Part shown: positions 37,275-48,400 of the stretch, one piece after another | Layout: every line of letters begins with the position of its first letter | Position numbering within the stretch: position 1 is the stretch's first letter | Source: Manis javanica | Lineage: Eukaryota; Chordata; Mammalia; Pholidota; Manidae | Length of the DNA stretch: 64,000 nt | Direction of reading: 5' to 3' | NCBI RefSeq assembly: GCF_040802235.1 | Contig: NC_133169.1 | Coordinates: 46,011,034 to 46,075,033, forward strand | Notes under the pieces: model-generated | Databases searched by the model: none | Told to the model about the DNA's origin: nothing | The model's input: only the letters and a program-made list of their open reading frames with translations | Translations under genes and position numbers: made by a program

Positions 37275-38592
37275 GCAGTTACTTGTGCTGACCTCCAATG
37301 AGTTCTGCACAGTGGTATAGAGGGCATGTCAAAGTGTGGGCAAAGGGTCTGTTTGTTTCTACGCAGAAGATAAAGGCCTAGCTTGGATACCCAGAAAATG
37401 AACTAAGATACGATATGAGGAGGAGCTTCCGGCATCAGCACTCTCTGGAGGACTCGTGCTGGGGGATGATCATCAAAAAGCCTCCACAGGGATCCGGACG
37501 ATGCTGCGGTTGTGGCTGCATCCAGCCCACCGTCTCCTGGACTTGCCATAAGAAGGAGGAGGGAGATGTCTAGGCTGGCATGTGCATACAGTGAGACAAC
37601 GAATTTGACTGGATCTGTACTGTTGGAACTCAACCAGGAGTTGGGAGGGGTGCAAGTTGTAGCACCCCAAAATCTCATGACTATAGACTATCTATGGTTA
37701 AAAGAACATATGGGATGTGAACAGATCCCAGAAATGGGCTGCTTTAATTTGTCTGATGGTTCAAGTACAGTTGGAAAATATCCATCATATCATAGATAAA
37801 TTTTCACAAATGCCTAGGGTGCCTAAATGGTTTTCTTGGCTTCACTGGAGATGGCTGGTAATTATAGATTTGCTTTGTTTATGTCACCGTATTCCTATTA
37901 TGTTAATATGTGTGTGCAAATTAGTTAGTAGTTTAAAACCTATACATACTTAAGGTACTATACAAGAAGATATGTCAAAGAAATAATCAATCCTCCCAAG
38001 TTTCCTTCATATGCTACATCTATAGCTTTTCTTCTTCCTTCCTAATTACAAACCTTAAATAGAATTCGTGCCTCATATCGAATTTACCGAGTATCATAAT
38101 TCCTCCAGGTGGTAAAGATACCTCGAGACAAGTGCTGGGCATAGAAGCCACAGGGCATAAATCTGCAAAGAAGTAAAAAGCTAACCTTTGCAAACAATAT
38201 GGCTTCTCTCTCACTTACCAACTTTACATTTCCCTGTATGGCCCCGGAAGATGACTGGTTAGCCAGAGACGGGTAAGATTCCTCAAGGGAGGAACAACCT
38301 AAGACAGGCACAGTCGCAGGGGGGCCATCAGGTGAGAATTTGGGGATCAACAGAGGTGAGGCTCAGAACCTCACCCCTCCTGCTTTGAGAGAAATCTTCT
38401 GCATCCGTGGATGTCTTGCTGCCCTTGTCTAGCCTGGATTAATACTTAGTCCATAGGCACACACCTGATCATCTGATCATCTACATTTGCCTTCTTACAG
38501 CACTAAACTATGTTTTCTACCTTTATCTTGCATCTACGTACCACTTCAGCATTTTATTAAAAATAAAAATAATAATAATAATAGGAGAAATG
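37275..38592 (+). mobile_element. Endogenous-retrovirus envelope (transmembrane) 3' region within the L1 tail (copy 1)
   Basis: Frames at 37512-37799 and 37717-37953 carry envelope transmembrane-subunit features: a coiled region with QNLMTIDYL, a degenerate cysteine loop (CEQIPEMGC, in the position of a CX6CC motif), NLSD, then a Trp-rich segment and a hydrophobic membrane span (IIDLLCLCH) ending SSLKPIHT. An 11-base deletion near 37750 relative to copy 2 breaks the frame. No surface subunit, gag or pol is present. About 640 bases of non-coding sequence follow, ending with ATAATAGGAGAAA, a weak purine tract like the one preceding retroviral 3' LTRs. The retrovirus class is uncertain. Confidence 0.7.
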
Positions 38593-38913
38593 TGGGATCA
38601 ACATATAAATCAAGTACAAAAATCAAATGAATATTCATATTTGACCTGATGGTTTATAGGTCATATTGCATGATCAAAACCGAAAGTTTCTGTGATGAAT
38701 GCCCTTGTACTGTTCACCATGTAAGAATTTATTCACTCTGTAAGAATTCGTTCACCATGTAAGAACTTGTTCGTTATGCTTCAGAAGATTGGAGACTGAC
38801 GAGAATTAGGCTTGAGATGGATTAATGATTGTACATTGAGCATTGACCCCCCTATACTGAATTTTATTGTTGTTAACAACCATTTGATCAATAAATATGA
38901 GAGATGCCCTCTC
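38592..38913 (+). mobile_element. Retroviral LTR U3-R segment forming the L1 3' terminus (copy 1)
   Basis: It begins TGTGGGATCAACATATAAATC directly after a purine tract, as expected for a 3' LTR. It has short direct repeats of TTCACCATGTAAGAA (about 38716, 38749) and ends with AATAAA at 38890-38895 about 20 bases before poly(A). The U5 part is absent, consistent with copying from a polyadenylated retroviral-type transcript. Confidence 0.65.
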
Positions 38914-38937
38914 AAACAAAAAAAAAAAAAAAAAATT
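38890..38937 (+). terminator. Poly(A) signal and poly(A) tail (copy 1)
   Basis: AATAAA at 38890 followed by GAGAGATGCCCTCTC, itself a short inverted repeat (GAGAG...CTCTC), and then a long A-run (38914-38935). This signal belongs to the retroviral LTR part, not to the L1 3'UTR. Confidence 0.8.
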
Positions 38938-39199
38938 AAGATCAGTAAGAGGGAAGTGTAGAGATTTATTTTTTCACACCCAAACTGGGGGGTGTGGAAA
39001 TATTTTTCCCATTGCACATATTTGGTATCACCCTGATGACACGTAGCTTTGGAATTCCGCCAGGAGCGTCAGTACCCATCTTTGTGTTTTGCTTGTGATC
39101 AGTCACATTAGCACCAACTGACCACTTGAAACTCTGTTTATATTTTGTACATCTCTTCTCAAAAAGCCCTTACATACACTTTATCTAGGGGCTACCTGC
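38938..39199. other. Unassigned spacer after composite L1
   Basis: Unique-looking sequence with no ORF of note, lying between the poly(A) of copy 1 and an older L1 3' end. It may be original flank or transduced sequence. Confidence 0.4.
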
Positions 39200-39640
39200 C
39201 ATTTGGGACAACATGGATGGACGTAGATGGTATTATGCTAAGTGAAATAAGCCAGGTAGAGAAAAATACCACATGATTTCACTTTTTTGTGGAATCTAAA
39301 AACAAAACGAAATGAGCAAAACAATGGTAGGCTCAGAGACACTGAGTGGTGGCTTGTGGTTACCATAGGGGAGGGGTTGGGGCAGGGGTGGGCCGGGTAG
39401 ATGAGGGAGATGAGGAGGCCCAGAAATCTCAATCACAATGTAAATCAGTCACAGGGATGAAAGTACAGCACAGAGAATGGTTGGAAGTTCTGTAACAGCC
39501 TTCTGTGTTGACAGGCAGTAACTGCACTAGCTGGTGTGAACATTTGATAACGTATATAACTGTTGTATCACTGTTGTATTCTCGAAATATAATATTGTAT
39601 CGGCTATTCTTCAATAAAAAATTTAAAAAGAAAAAAAAAA
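39200..39640 (+). mobile_element. L1 3' end without retroviral tail, sense
   Basis: Short ORF2 C-terminal remnant (ACAACATGGATGGACGTAGA), G-rich 3'UTR (39355-39400), and end TTCAATAAAAAATTT followed by A. It is an older 3' type; the A-run is immediately followed by a fragment of the retroviral tail. Confidence 0.75.
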
Positions 39641-39950
39641 ATCAAACGAATATTCATATTTGACCTGATTTTTGTAGTTCATAATGTGTGATCAAAACCA
39701 AAAGTTTCTGTGATGAATGCCCATGTACTGTTCACCATGTAAGAATTTTTATTCACTATGTAAGAATTCGTTCACCATGTAAGAACTTGTTCGTTATGCT
39801 TCAGAAGATTGGAGATTGACGAGAGTTAGGCTTGAGATGGATTAATGATTGTACATTGAGCATTGATCCCCTTATACTGAATTTTATTGTTGTTAACAAC
39901 CATTTGATCAATAAATATGAGAGATGCCCTCTCAAAAAAAAAAAGAAAAA
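39641..39950 (+). mobile_element. Severely 5'-truncated copy of the retroviral L1 tail
   Basis: About 290 bases matching 38622-38937: CATATTTGACCTGA, the TTCACCATGTAAGAA repeats, AATAAA at 39910 and a poly(A). It starts directly after the A-run of the preceding L1 3' end. This is a third independent use of the same 3' terminus. Confidence 0.85.
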
Positions 39951-40819
39951 ACAATTTTATTCTCCATTGAATATTATTTTAAAACTCTCGTGCATTTTTT
40001 TTTTTTGGTGTCTGTCATGTCCTTTTTTCTGGTATGATCTTCAAGTTATGCCATCACAAACCATTATTCTCACATATGAGCTCCCCAAATTTAATTAAAA
40101 ATGCATATATTTGCAATCTTGTTAAACATCATCATATTGATCATCATCTGGGATTTAGATTGTGTTTATGAAATTGAAGGAAAAAATATGAAGGTAGGCA
40201 GTTGATTAAATTCTTTAGTGCTTGGAAACCAATATACTAGTCAACAGTCCCTGATTATCCTGCCTCAGAATATTCTGTTTGGCAATTTTCTCCTGAAGCC
40301 TTCCTGCTACAATAAACCATGACAACTTCTATCATTCTTGATATTCCCACTTTCATATATTTTAAGAAAGACAGCATATTAACAAAACTAGTGACTTATG
40401 TAATTGAATTATATTTCCATTGGATATATAAATATATACACATATATGGATGTATATATTTATATAAATTATGCTCCAATAAACTTAATTTGAAAATGAC
40501 AATATTGAAATATTTGAAGGCATTTACTTTTTCCTATCTTTTTCTTCTCGACCTCTGGCTTCAGTTTATTGCAGTCATGAATGGAAAACATGCATCAGGA
40601 AATGGTGTGCATCTGAGGAACAGAGGCTCTTGTGTGGAAGACTGAGCCCCAGCAGAGGGAATTCCTGCTAAGAAGTTGTATTGATTCAAATACTCAAATC
40701 ACTCAGCTCTCTCTCTCACACCTGTCCCCATTAAATTGCCTAATAAAAGAACCCTAATTAAAAAGTTTTTATTACTAGTTGTTCACTCTCTGCCATGCCT
40801 GCCATTTAATGAAAGCAAG
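39951..40819. other. Upstream flank of OR13G1-like pseudogene
   Basis: AT-rich, with a short AT microsatellite near 40425-40465. No gene seen. ACAATTTTATTC at 39951 partly matches the sequence before 29893 (CCCAATTTTC). Confidence 0.5.
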
Positions 40820-41690
40820 ATGAACGGCAGCATTATCACCGACTTCGTGGTTCTGGGCCTCACCCAAAAGCCTGAGCTCTGAGCAGTTCTTTCCTCGTGT
40901 TTCTCTTCATCTGTCTCCTGGCTTTTCTTGGCAATATGCTCATTTTCATCGCCATAATCTGTAACGCTACCTTGCACACCCCCATGTACGTTCTCCTGTT
41001 GGTGCTGGCTGTCGTGGACATCATCTGCACAACAAGCATCCTGCCGAAGATGCTGGAGACGCTGTTCGATTCAGGGCAGACCATTTCAGACGAAGGCTGC
41101 ATGCCCCAGCTCTTCTTCTTCACATGGTCCCTGGGGGCCGAGATGGCTCTCTTCACCGCCGTGGCCTATGACCGCTCTACAGCTGTCTGTTTCCCTCTTC
41201 GCTACAGGGCCATCACGAACCACACGTGCGGGTGGCCTTACTTCGTCATGGCTATTGTAGTGACCAACTCCTGGGCACACACAGGGCTCCTCCTGAGGCT
41301 GACCGTCTGTGGGCCAAACACCATTAACTGCTTCTTCTGAGAGATACCCCCTTTGCTGGCTCTGTCCTGCAGCCCGGTGGGAATCAAAGAGGTGATGGTT
41401 GGTGTTGCTGATATCACCTTTGCCCTGACCTGCCTCTCCTGCAGCTTTATCATTGCTGCCGTCTTCCGCATCCGCACAGCAGAGGGCAAGAGGAGGCTTT
41501 CTCTACATGCTCAGCCCACCTGACCGCGGTGTCCCTCTACTACTTCCCTGTGATCTACACCTATATCCGCCCTGCTTCCAGCTACGCATTTGAAAGGGAC
41601 AAGGTGGTAGCTGCGCTCTGTACTCTTGTGACCCCCTCATTAAACCCAATGGTGTACAGACAGGGATTCAGAAAGTCTTTGCAGTTCTGA
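40820..41690 (+). pseudogene. Olfactory receptor pseudogene, OR13G1-like
   Basis: It starts MNGSIITDFVVLGLTQKPEL, then TGA (40880) and a frameshift. The open part 40897-41340 covers TM1 to loop e2 with HTPMYVLLLVLAVVDIICTTSILPKM and FFTWSLGAEMALFTAVAYDRS; the DRY motif is DRS. The conserved cysteine after NCFF is TGA at 41338-41340. The frame continues as EIPPLLALSCSPVG, then shifts near 41490. YYFPVIYTYIRPASSYAFERDK and LNPMVY follow, with a damaged RNRE region and stop at 41688-41690. These sequences match my memory of human OR13G1 closely, and CpG content is higher than in the neighbours. Convergent L1 copies flank it on both sides. Confidence 0.88.
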
Positions 41691-42900
41691 AACATTAATG
41701 GTTTCAACAGGAAGCGTCAATTCTCTACTCTAGTCATCTTCTTGATACCTGAGATTTTACTGATCTTTCCTGGTTACCTTCAACCTAAGTCTTGCTGTTC
41801 TCTCCTGTGAAAAAGAATGTTCACTCCACTGTAAAATATTTAACCACTGTTGTAAGGATAGTATGTGTTAAGTTTACTTGAAACTTAACTTTAAACTAGG
41901 TAACATGCAAACATTCTTAGAAAGCTCACTACATTTTAGAACTTTTATTAAAATTAAATGTCTTTTGCTGGAAATAATCCAAATGACTTAAAAGCAAAGT
42001 AATTTGACTGTATATTTTTAATGCAATACAACCTAATGCAAAGAAATTCAAAATGTCTTTGACTGGATATTAAATCATAGCACTTAGGAAATGTTTTTGT
42101 TGTTATGTACAAAAAAGAGTTTTTGTTTCTCAGAGATACATTGTAAACTATGTGCACATTAAACAATAAAATATGTGATATAATAGGTGAAGGCAATATG
42201 CCTTCTATCTTTGATAATCATTTCTGAAATTTGTTTACTATGTTTTTCATGAATTGAAGAAGCAAAACTTCATGCGGCAAAATCATTAAAAAATTCTACG
42301 TCATTTTAAATGTTCTCTAAAAATTAACTGCTTAGCAGTTTGTGAACTTTTGTCTGAAAATATGCCACATGAATTAGATTTTGAGATAGGGAATGAACTT
42401 TACCACGGAATTTAAAAGTAATAATAATCCAGAAAAGAGCTCTTCAACTAATGGTTAGCTTTACATAGTTCTTTTACATATTTTTTTAGAGACAGAATTT
42501 AATATTGGGAACACATTTCCTGTGATGTATCTGTCCTTCACTCACAAAAATAAGTATTTGAGTATTTTCTTAAGAAAATAGAATTGTACAGATATTAGAT
42601 AATAACACAGAACTACAATGACTGATTTATTTTAAACTCAGTTTTCTAAGATTTAGCATTGCTTTTCCTGTTTCTTTGGAAACAATTCATTGACACTAGA
42701 ATCAAGTAGTTTTCTATCAATGAAATTTTGAAACATTTCTAGTAATCTACTTTTAAAATTGAAGATACAAAATTGGTTAGAAGAAGCCATGAATATAATT
42801 TCTGCATACATCATTTTATTCTTTTGCCAGTGTGACATAATGATATATTAGAAATATGTATTTGGTTATTCACATAATTAAAATAGATTTCCAACGCATA
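41691..42900. other. No recognisable gene or repeat
   Basis: AT-rich 3' flank of the OR13G1-like pseudogene. Only short random ORFs. Confidence 0.5.
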
Positions 42901-42929
42901 TTTGGTCTTCAATCACACATCCTGGAAAG

Positions 42930-43228
42930 CCTTCAGAGCCTCTCACATGAAACAGGTGTCTTGCACTTAATGAAGATGATATTTGGACTCACTTAAGCTC
43001 AAGAGCAGGCTGCAGGAGAACCAATCATATGATTAGAAGACTGGAGCTCTTAATTCCACCTCCCAAACTCTGCAGGTGGTAGAGGGGCTGGAAGTTGAAT
43101 CAGCCAATGACGGCCAATTACAGTCAATTATGACTATATAGTAAACACTCCATAAAACCCCAAGAGGACAGTTTTTGGGTAATTTTTTTCTCAGAAAGTC
43201 CCCATGCTTGAGGAACCAGAATGCTTTT
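42930..43228 (+). mobile_element. Old LTR-class repeat, left half
   Basis: Contains AACCAATCATATGATTAG, CCTCCCAAACTCTGCAGG, and CACTCCATAAAACCCC, a pattern I recognise from an old mammalian LTR-type interspersed repeat whose exact name I cannot fix. Its right half resumes at 52016 after the 8.8-kb L1 insertion. Confidence 0.55.
43217..43228. repeat. 12-bp target-site duplication, left copy
   Basis: CAGAATGCTTTT, identical to 52004-52015. It lies just outside the poly(T) that marks the 3' end of the minus-strand composite L1. Confidence 0.9.
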
Positions 43229-43239
43229 TTTATTTTTTT

Positions 43240-43552
43240 GAGAGGGCATCTCTCATATTTATTGATCAAATGGTTGTTAACAACAATAAAATTCAGTATA
43301 GGGGGCTCAATGCTCAATGTACAATCATTAATCCATCTGAAGTCTAATTCTCGTCAGTCTCCAATCTTCTGAAGCATAACGAACAAGTTCTTACATGGGA
43401 AACGAATTCTTACATAGTGAATAAATTCTTACATGGTGAACAGTACAAGGGCATTCATCACAGAAACTTTCGGACTGGATCACGCATTATGACCTATAAA
43501 CAATCAGGTCAAATATGAATATTCGTTTGATTTTTGTACTTGATTTATATGT
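43240..43552 (-). mobile_element. Retroviral LTR U3-R segment (copy 2)
   Basis: Reverse-strand equivalent of 38592-38913. The poly(A) signal appears as TTTATT at 43258-43263, and the inverted repeat GAGAG/CTCTC is next to the tail. The LTR start, TGTGGGATCAACATATAAAT, is at about 43563-43544 on the minus strand. Confidence 0.65.
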
Positions 43553-44203
43553 TGATCCCACATTTCTCCCTTTATTATTATTATTATTTTTATTTTTAAT
43601 AAAATGCTGAAGTGGTACGTAGATGCAAGATAAAGGTAGAAAACATAGTTTAGTGCTGTAAGAGGGCAAATGTAGATGATCAGATGATCAGGTGTGTGCC
43701 TATGGACTAAGTATTAATCCAGGCTAGACAAGGGCAGCAAAACATCCACGGATGCAGAAGATTTCTATCAAAGCAGGGGGTGTGAGGTTCTGGGCCTCAC
43801 CTCTGTTGATCCCCAAATTCTCACCTGATGGCCACCCTGCGACTGTGCCTGTCTTAGGTTGTTCCTCCCTTGAGGAATCTTACCCGTCTCTGGCTAACCA
43901 GTCATCTTCCGGGGCCATACAGGGAAATGTAAAGTTGGTAAGTGAGAGAGAAGCCATACTGTTTGAAAAGGTTAGCTTTTTACTTCTTTGCAGATTTATG
44001 CCCTGTGGCTTCTATGCCCAGCACTTGTCTCGAGGTATCATTACCACCTGGAGGAATTATGATACTCTGTAAATTCGATATGAGGCACCAATTCTATATA
44101 AGGGTTGTAATTAGGAAGAAAGAAGAAAAGCTACAGATGTAGCATATGGAAGGAAACATGGGAGGATTGATTATTTCTTTGACATATCTTCTTGTAGAGT
44201 ACC

Positions 44204-44656
44204 TTAAGTATGTATAGGTTTTAAACTACTAACTAATTTGCACATACATATTAACATAATAGGAATACAGTGACATAAACAAAGCAAATCTATAATTACC
44301 ATCCATCTCCAGTGAAGCCACGAAAACCATTTAGGCACCCTAGGCATTTGTGAAAATTTGTCTATGATATGATGGATATTGTCCAACTGTACTTGAACAG
44401 TCTGAGAAAAATCAGACAAATTAAAGCAGCCCATTTCTGGGATCTGTTCACCTCCCATATGTTCTTTTAACCGTAGATAGTCTATAGTCATAAGATTTTG
44501 GAGTGCTACAACTTGCACCCCTCCCAACTCCTCGTTGAGTTCCAACAGTATAGATCCAGTCAAATTCGTTGTCTCACTGTATGCACATGCCAGCCTAGAC
44601 ATCTCCCTCCTCATTCCTATGGCAAGTCCAGGAGACAGTGGGATAGATGCAGCCAC
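44204..44656 (-). pseudogene. Envelope transmembrane-like ORF inside the L1 tail (copy 2)
   Basis: An open frame of 150 codons with transmembrane-subunit features: short hydrophobic start (residues 1-13), heptad-rich segment about residues 28-65 including QNLMTIDYLRLKEH, a degenerate disulfide loop (GGEQIPEMGC, first cysteine lost), NLSD, a second helical segment (NIHHIIDKF), a Trp-rich KWFSWLHWRW segment, and a membrane span around VIIDLLCLCH. It lacks a surface subunit and a clear retroviral start, so it is a C-terminal remnant. In copy 1 the same frame is broken by an 11-base deletion, so there is no sign of selection to keep it. Confidence 0.65.
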
Positions 44657-44895
44657 AACCGCAGCATAGTCCGGATACCTGTGGAGGCTTTTTGATGATC
44701 ATGCCCGGCACAAGTCCTCCAGAGAGTGCTGATGCCGGAAGCTCCTCCTCATATCATATCTTAGTTCATTTTCTGGGTATCCAAGCTAGGCCTTGATCTT
44801 CTGCATAGAAACAAACAGACCCATTGCCCACACTTTGACATTCCCTCTATACCATTGTGCAGAACTCCTTGGAGGTCAGCACACAGTAACTGCTT

Positions 44896-45090
44896 TTTTT
44901 TTTTTAATTAAGATAAAGGAATATTGTCAGAAAAGAGTACCTCCATAGCTGATCGTCTGACACCCTTTAAGTGATCAACATTAAGGATATTTAAAGCATG
45001 CGTTGATCTTAGATTTACCAATAGTTTTATCCTATCAAGGAGTAATCCCCCTTTTCTTTCTTTCTTTCTTTCTTTCTTTTTTTTTTTAAT
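44896..45090 (-). other. Junction modules between retroviral tail and L1 3'UTR (copy 2)
   Basis: In minus orientation: L1 3' end, (GAAA)n at 45090-45052, module 1 (45051-44907), a short A-run (44906-44896), then the envelope region. The same order as in copy 1 shows that the junctions existed in the source element. Confidence 0.75.
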
Positions 45091-45419
45091 TTTTAATCTA
45101 TACTTACATGAAGAATACTATGTTTACTATGCTCTCCCCTATATCAGGTCCCCCCTAACAACCACATTACGGTTACTGTCCATCAGCTTAGCAAAATGTT
45201 GTAGAGTCACTACTTGTCCTCTCTGTTTTGTGCAGCCCACACTCCCCTTTCTCCCTCCCCACCATGCATGCAAATCTTAATACCCTCCTTCTTCTTCACC
45301 CCCCTTATCCATCCCTGCCCACCCATCCTCCCCAATTCCTTGCCCTTTGGTACCTGTTAGTCCATTTTTGGGTTCTGTAATTCCGCTGCTGTTTTGTTCC
45401 TTCAGTTTTACCTTTGTTC

Positions 45420-48400
45420 TTATACTCCTAAGATAAGGGAAATCATTTGGTATATCTCTTTCTCCGCTTGGCTTATTTCACTGAGCATAATACTCTCCAG
45501 CTCCATCCATGTTGCTGCAAATGGTTTTTTCCACTTCTTATGGCTGAGTAGTATTCCATTGTGTATATGTACCACATCTTCTTTTTCCATTCATCTACCG
45601 ATGGATAATTAGGTTGCTTCCAATTCTTGGCTATTGTAAATAGTGCTGCGATAAACATAGGGGTGAATCTGTCTTTCTCAAACTTGATTGCTGGGTTCTT
45701 AGGGTAAATTCCTAGGAGTGGAATTCCTGGGTCAAAGGGTAGGTCTGTTTTGAGCATTTTGATGAACCTCCATACTGCTTTCCACAAAGGTTGAACTAAT
45801 TTACATTCCCACCAGCAGCGTAGGAGGGTTCCCCTTTCTCCACAGCCTCGCCAATATTTGTTGTTGTTTGTCTTTTGGATGGCACCTATCCTTATTGGTG
45901 TGAGGTGATACCTCATTGTAGTTTTAATTTGCATTTCTCTGATAATTAGCAATGTGGAGCATCTTTTCATGTGTCTCTTGGCCAGCTGTATTTCTTTTTT
46001 AGAGAACTGTCTGTTCAGTTCCTCTGCCCATTTTTTAATTGGGTTATTTGTTTTTTGTTTGTTGAGGCGTGTGAGCTCTTTATATATTCTGGACGTCAAG
46101 CCTTTATCGGATGTGTCATTTTCAAATATATTCTCCCATACTGTAGGGTTCCTTTTTGTTCTATTGATGGTGTCTTTCACTGTACAGAAGCTTTTCAGCT
46201 TAATGTAGTCCCACGTGCTCATTTTTGCTGTTGTTTTCCTTGCCCAGGGAGATATGTTCAAGAAGAGGTCACTCATGTTTATGTCTAAGAGGTTTTTGCC
46301 TATGTTTTTTTCCAAGAGTTTAATGGTTTCATGACTTACATTCAGGTCTTTGATCCATTTTGAGTTTACCTTTGTATATGGGGTTAGACAATGGTCCAGT
46401 TTCATTCTCTTACATGTAGCTGTCCAGTTTTGCCAGCACCATCTGTTGAAGAGACTGTCATTTTGCCATTGTATGTCCATGGCTCCTTTATCAAATATTA
46501 ATTGACCATATATGTTTGGGTTAATGTCTGGAGACTCTAATCTGTTCCACTGGTCTGTGGCTCTGTTCTTGTGCCAGTACCAAATTCTCTTGATTACTAT
46601 GGCTTTGTAGAGAGCTTGAAGTTGGGGAGTGAGATCCCCCCGACATTATTCTTCATTTTCAGGATTGCTTTGGCTATTCGGGGTCTTTGGTGTTTCCATA
46701 TGAATTTTTGAATTATTTGTTCCAATTCATTGAAGAATGTTGCTGGTAATTTGAGAGGGATTGCATCAAATCTGTATATTGCTTTGGGCAGGATGGACAT
46801 TTTGACGATATTAATTCTTCCTAGCCATGAGCATGGGATAAGTTTTCAATTATTTGTGTCCCCTTTAATTTCTCTTAAGAGTGACTTATAGTTTTCAGAG
46901 TATAAGTCTTTCACTTCTTTGGTTAGGTTTTTTCCTAGGTATTTTATTCTTTTCGATGCAATGGTGTATGGAATTGTTTTCCTGATGTCTCTTTCTATTG
47001 ATTCATTGTTAGTGTATAGGAAAGCTATAGATTTCTGTGTGTTAATTTTGTATCCTGCAACTTTGCTGTATTTCGATATCAGTTCTAGTAGTTTGGGAGT
47101 GGAGTCTTTAGGGTGTTTTATGTGCAGTATCATATCATCTGCAAATAGTGACAGTTTAACTTCTTCTTTACCAATCTGGATTCCTTGTATTTCTTTGTTT
47201 TGTCTGATTGCCATGGCTAGGACCTCCAGTACTATGTTAAATAACAGTGGGGAGAGTGGGCATCCCTGTCTGGTTCCCTATCTCAGAGGAAATGCTTTTA
47301 GCTTCTCGCTGTTCAGTATAATACTGGCTGTGGGTTTATCATATGTGGCCTTTATTATGTTGAGGTACTTGCCGTCTATTCCCATTTTGCTGAGAGTTTT
47401 GATCATGAATGGATGTTGAATTTTGTCAAATGCTTTTTCAGCATCTATGGAGATGATCATGTGGTTTTTGTCTTTCTTTTTGTTGATGCGGTGGATGACG
47501 TTGATGGATTTTCGAATGTTGTAACATCCTTGCATCCCTGGGATGAATCCCACTTGGTCATGGTGTATGATCCTTTTGATATACTGTTGAATTCTGTTTG
47601 CTAATATTTTATTGAGTATTTTTGCATCTACATTCATCAGGGATATTGGTCTGTAATTTTCTTTTTTGGTGGGGTCTTTGCCTGGTTTTGGTATTAGGGT
47701 GATGTTGGCTTCATAGAATGAGTTTGGGAGTATTCCCTCTTCTTCTATTTTTTGGAATACTTTAAGGAGAATGGGTATTATGTCTTCTCTGTGTGTCTGA
47801 TAAAATTCCGAGGTAAATCCGTCTGGCCCTGGGGTTTTGTTCTTGGGTAGTTTTTTGATTACCGTTTCAATTTCTTTGCTCGTAATTGGTTTGTTTAACT
47901 TTTGTGTTTCTTCCTTGGTCAGTCTTGAGAGGTTGTATTTTTCTAGGAAGTTGTTCATTTCTTCTAGAGTTTCCAGCTTGTTGGCATATAGGTTTCCATA
48001 GTATTCTTTAATAATTCTTTGCATTTCTGTGGAGTCTGTCGTGATTTTTCCATTCTCATTTCTGATTATGTTGATTTGTGTTGATTCTCTTTTTCTCTGA
48101 ATAAGTTTGGCTAGAGGCTTATCTATTTTGTTTATTTTCTCAAAGAACCAGCTCTTGGTTTCGTTGATTTTTGCTCTTGCTTTATTCTTCTCAATTTTGT
48201 TTATTTCTTCTCTGATCTTTATTATGTCCCTCCTTCTGCTGACTTTAAGCCTCATTTGTTCTTCTTTTCCCAGTTTCGATAATTGTGATGTTAGACTATT
48301 CATTTGGGATTGTTCTTCCTTCTTCAAGTGTGCCTGGATTGCTATATACTTTCCTCTTAATATTGCTTTCGCTGCGTCCCACAGAAGTTGGGGCTTAGTG

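Larger units (their letters stand above)
29893..38937 (+). mobile_element. Near-full-length composite L1 with retroviral 3' tail (copy 1)
   Basis: About 9.0 kb, sense. Parts in order: 5'UTR with tandem monomers (29893-31839), ORF1 (31840-32730), inter-ORF spacer (32731-32898), ORF2 (32899-36739), G-rich 3'UTR (36740-37080), A-rich junction, then a 1.8-kb tail with retroviral envelope transmembrane and LTR sequence ending in poly(A) (37108-38937). Both ORFs are broken. The same architecture recurs at 43229-52003 in the opposite orientation. It carries more lesions than copy 2, so it is likely older or simply more decayed. Its target-site duplication is not clear at 38937; a partial candidate is discussed at 39951. 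Confidence 0.92.

Noticed and set aside
37275-38937. Retroviral tail explained by two adjacent independent insertions
   Set aside because: The opposite-strand copy has the same junctions, and a single 12-bp target-site duplication encloses both parts.
44204-44656. A functional captured envelope (syncytin-like) gene
   Set aside because: It lacks a surface subunit and signal peptide, the cysteine loop is degenerate, and copy 1 is frame-broken.
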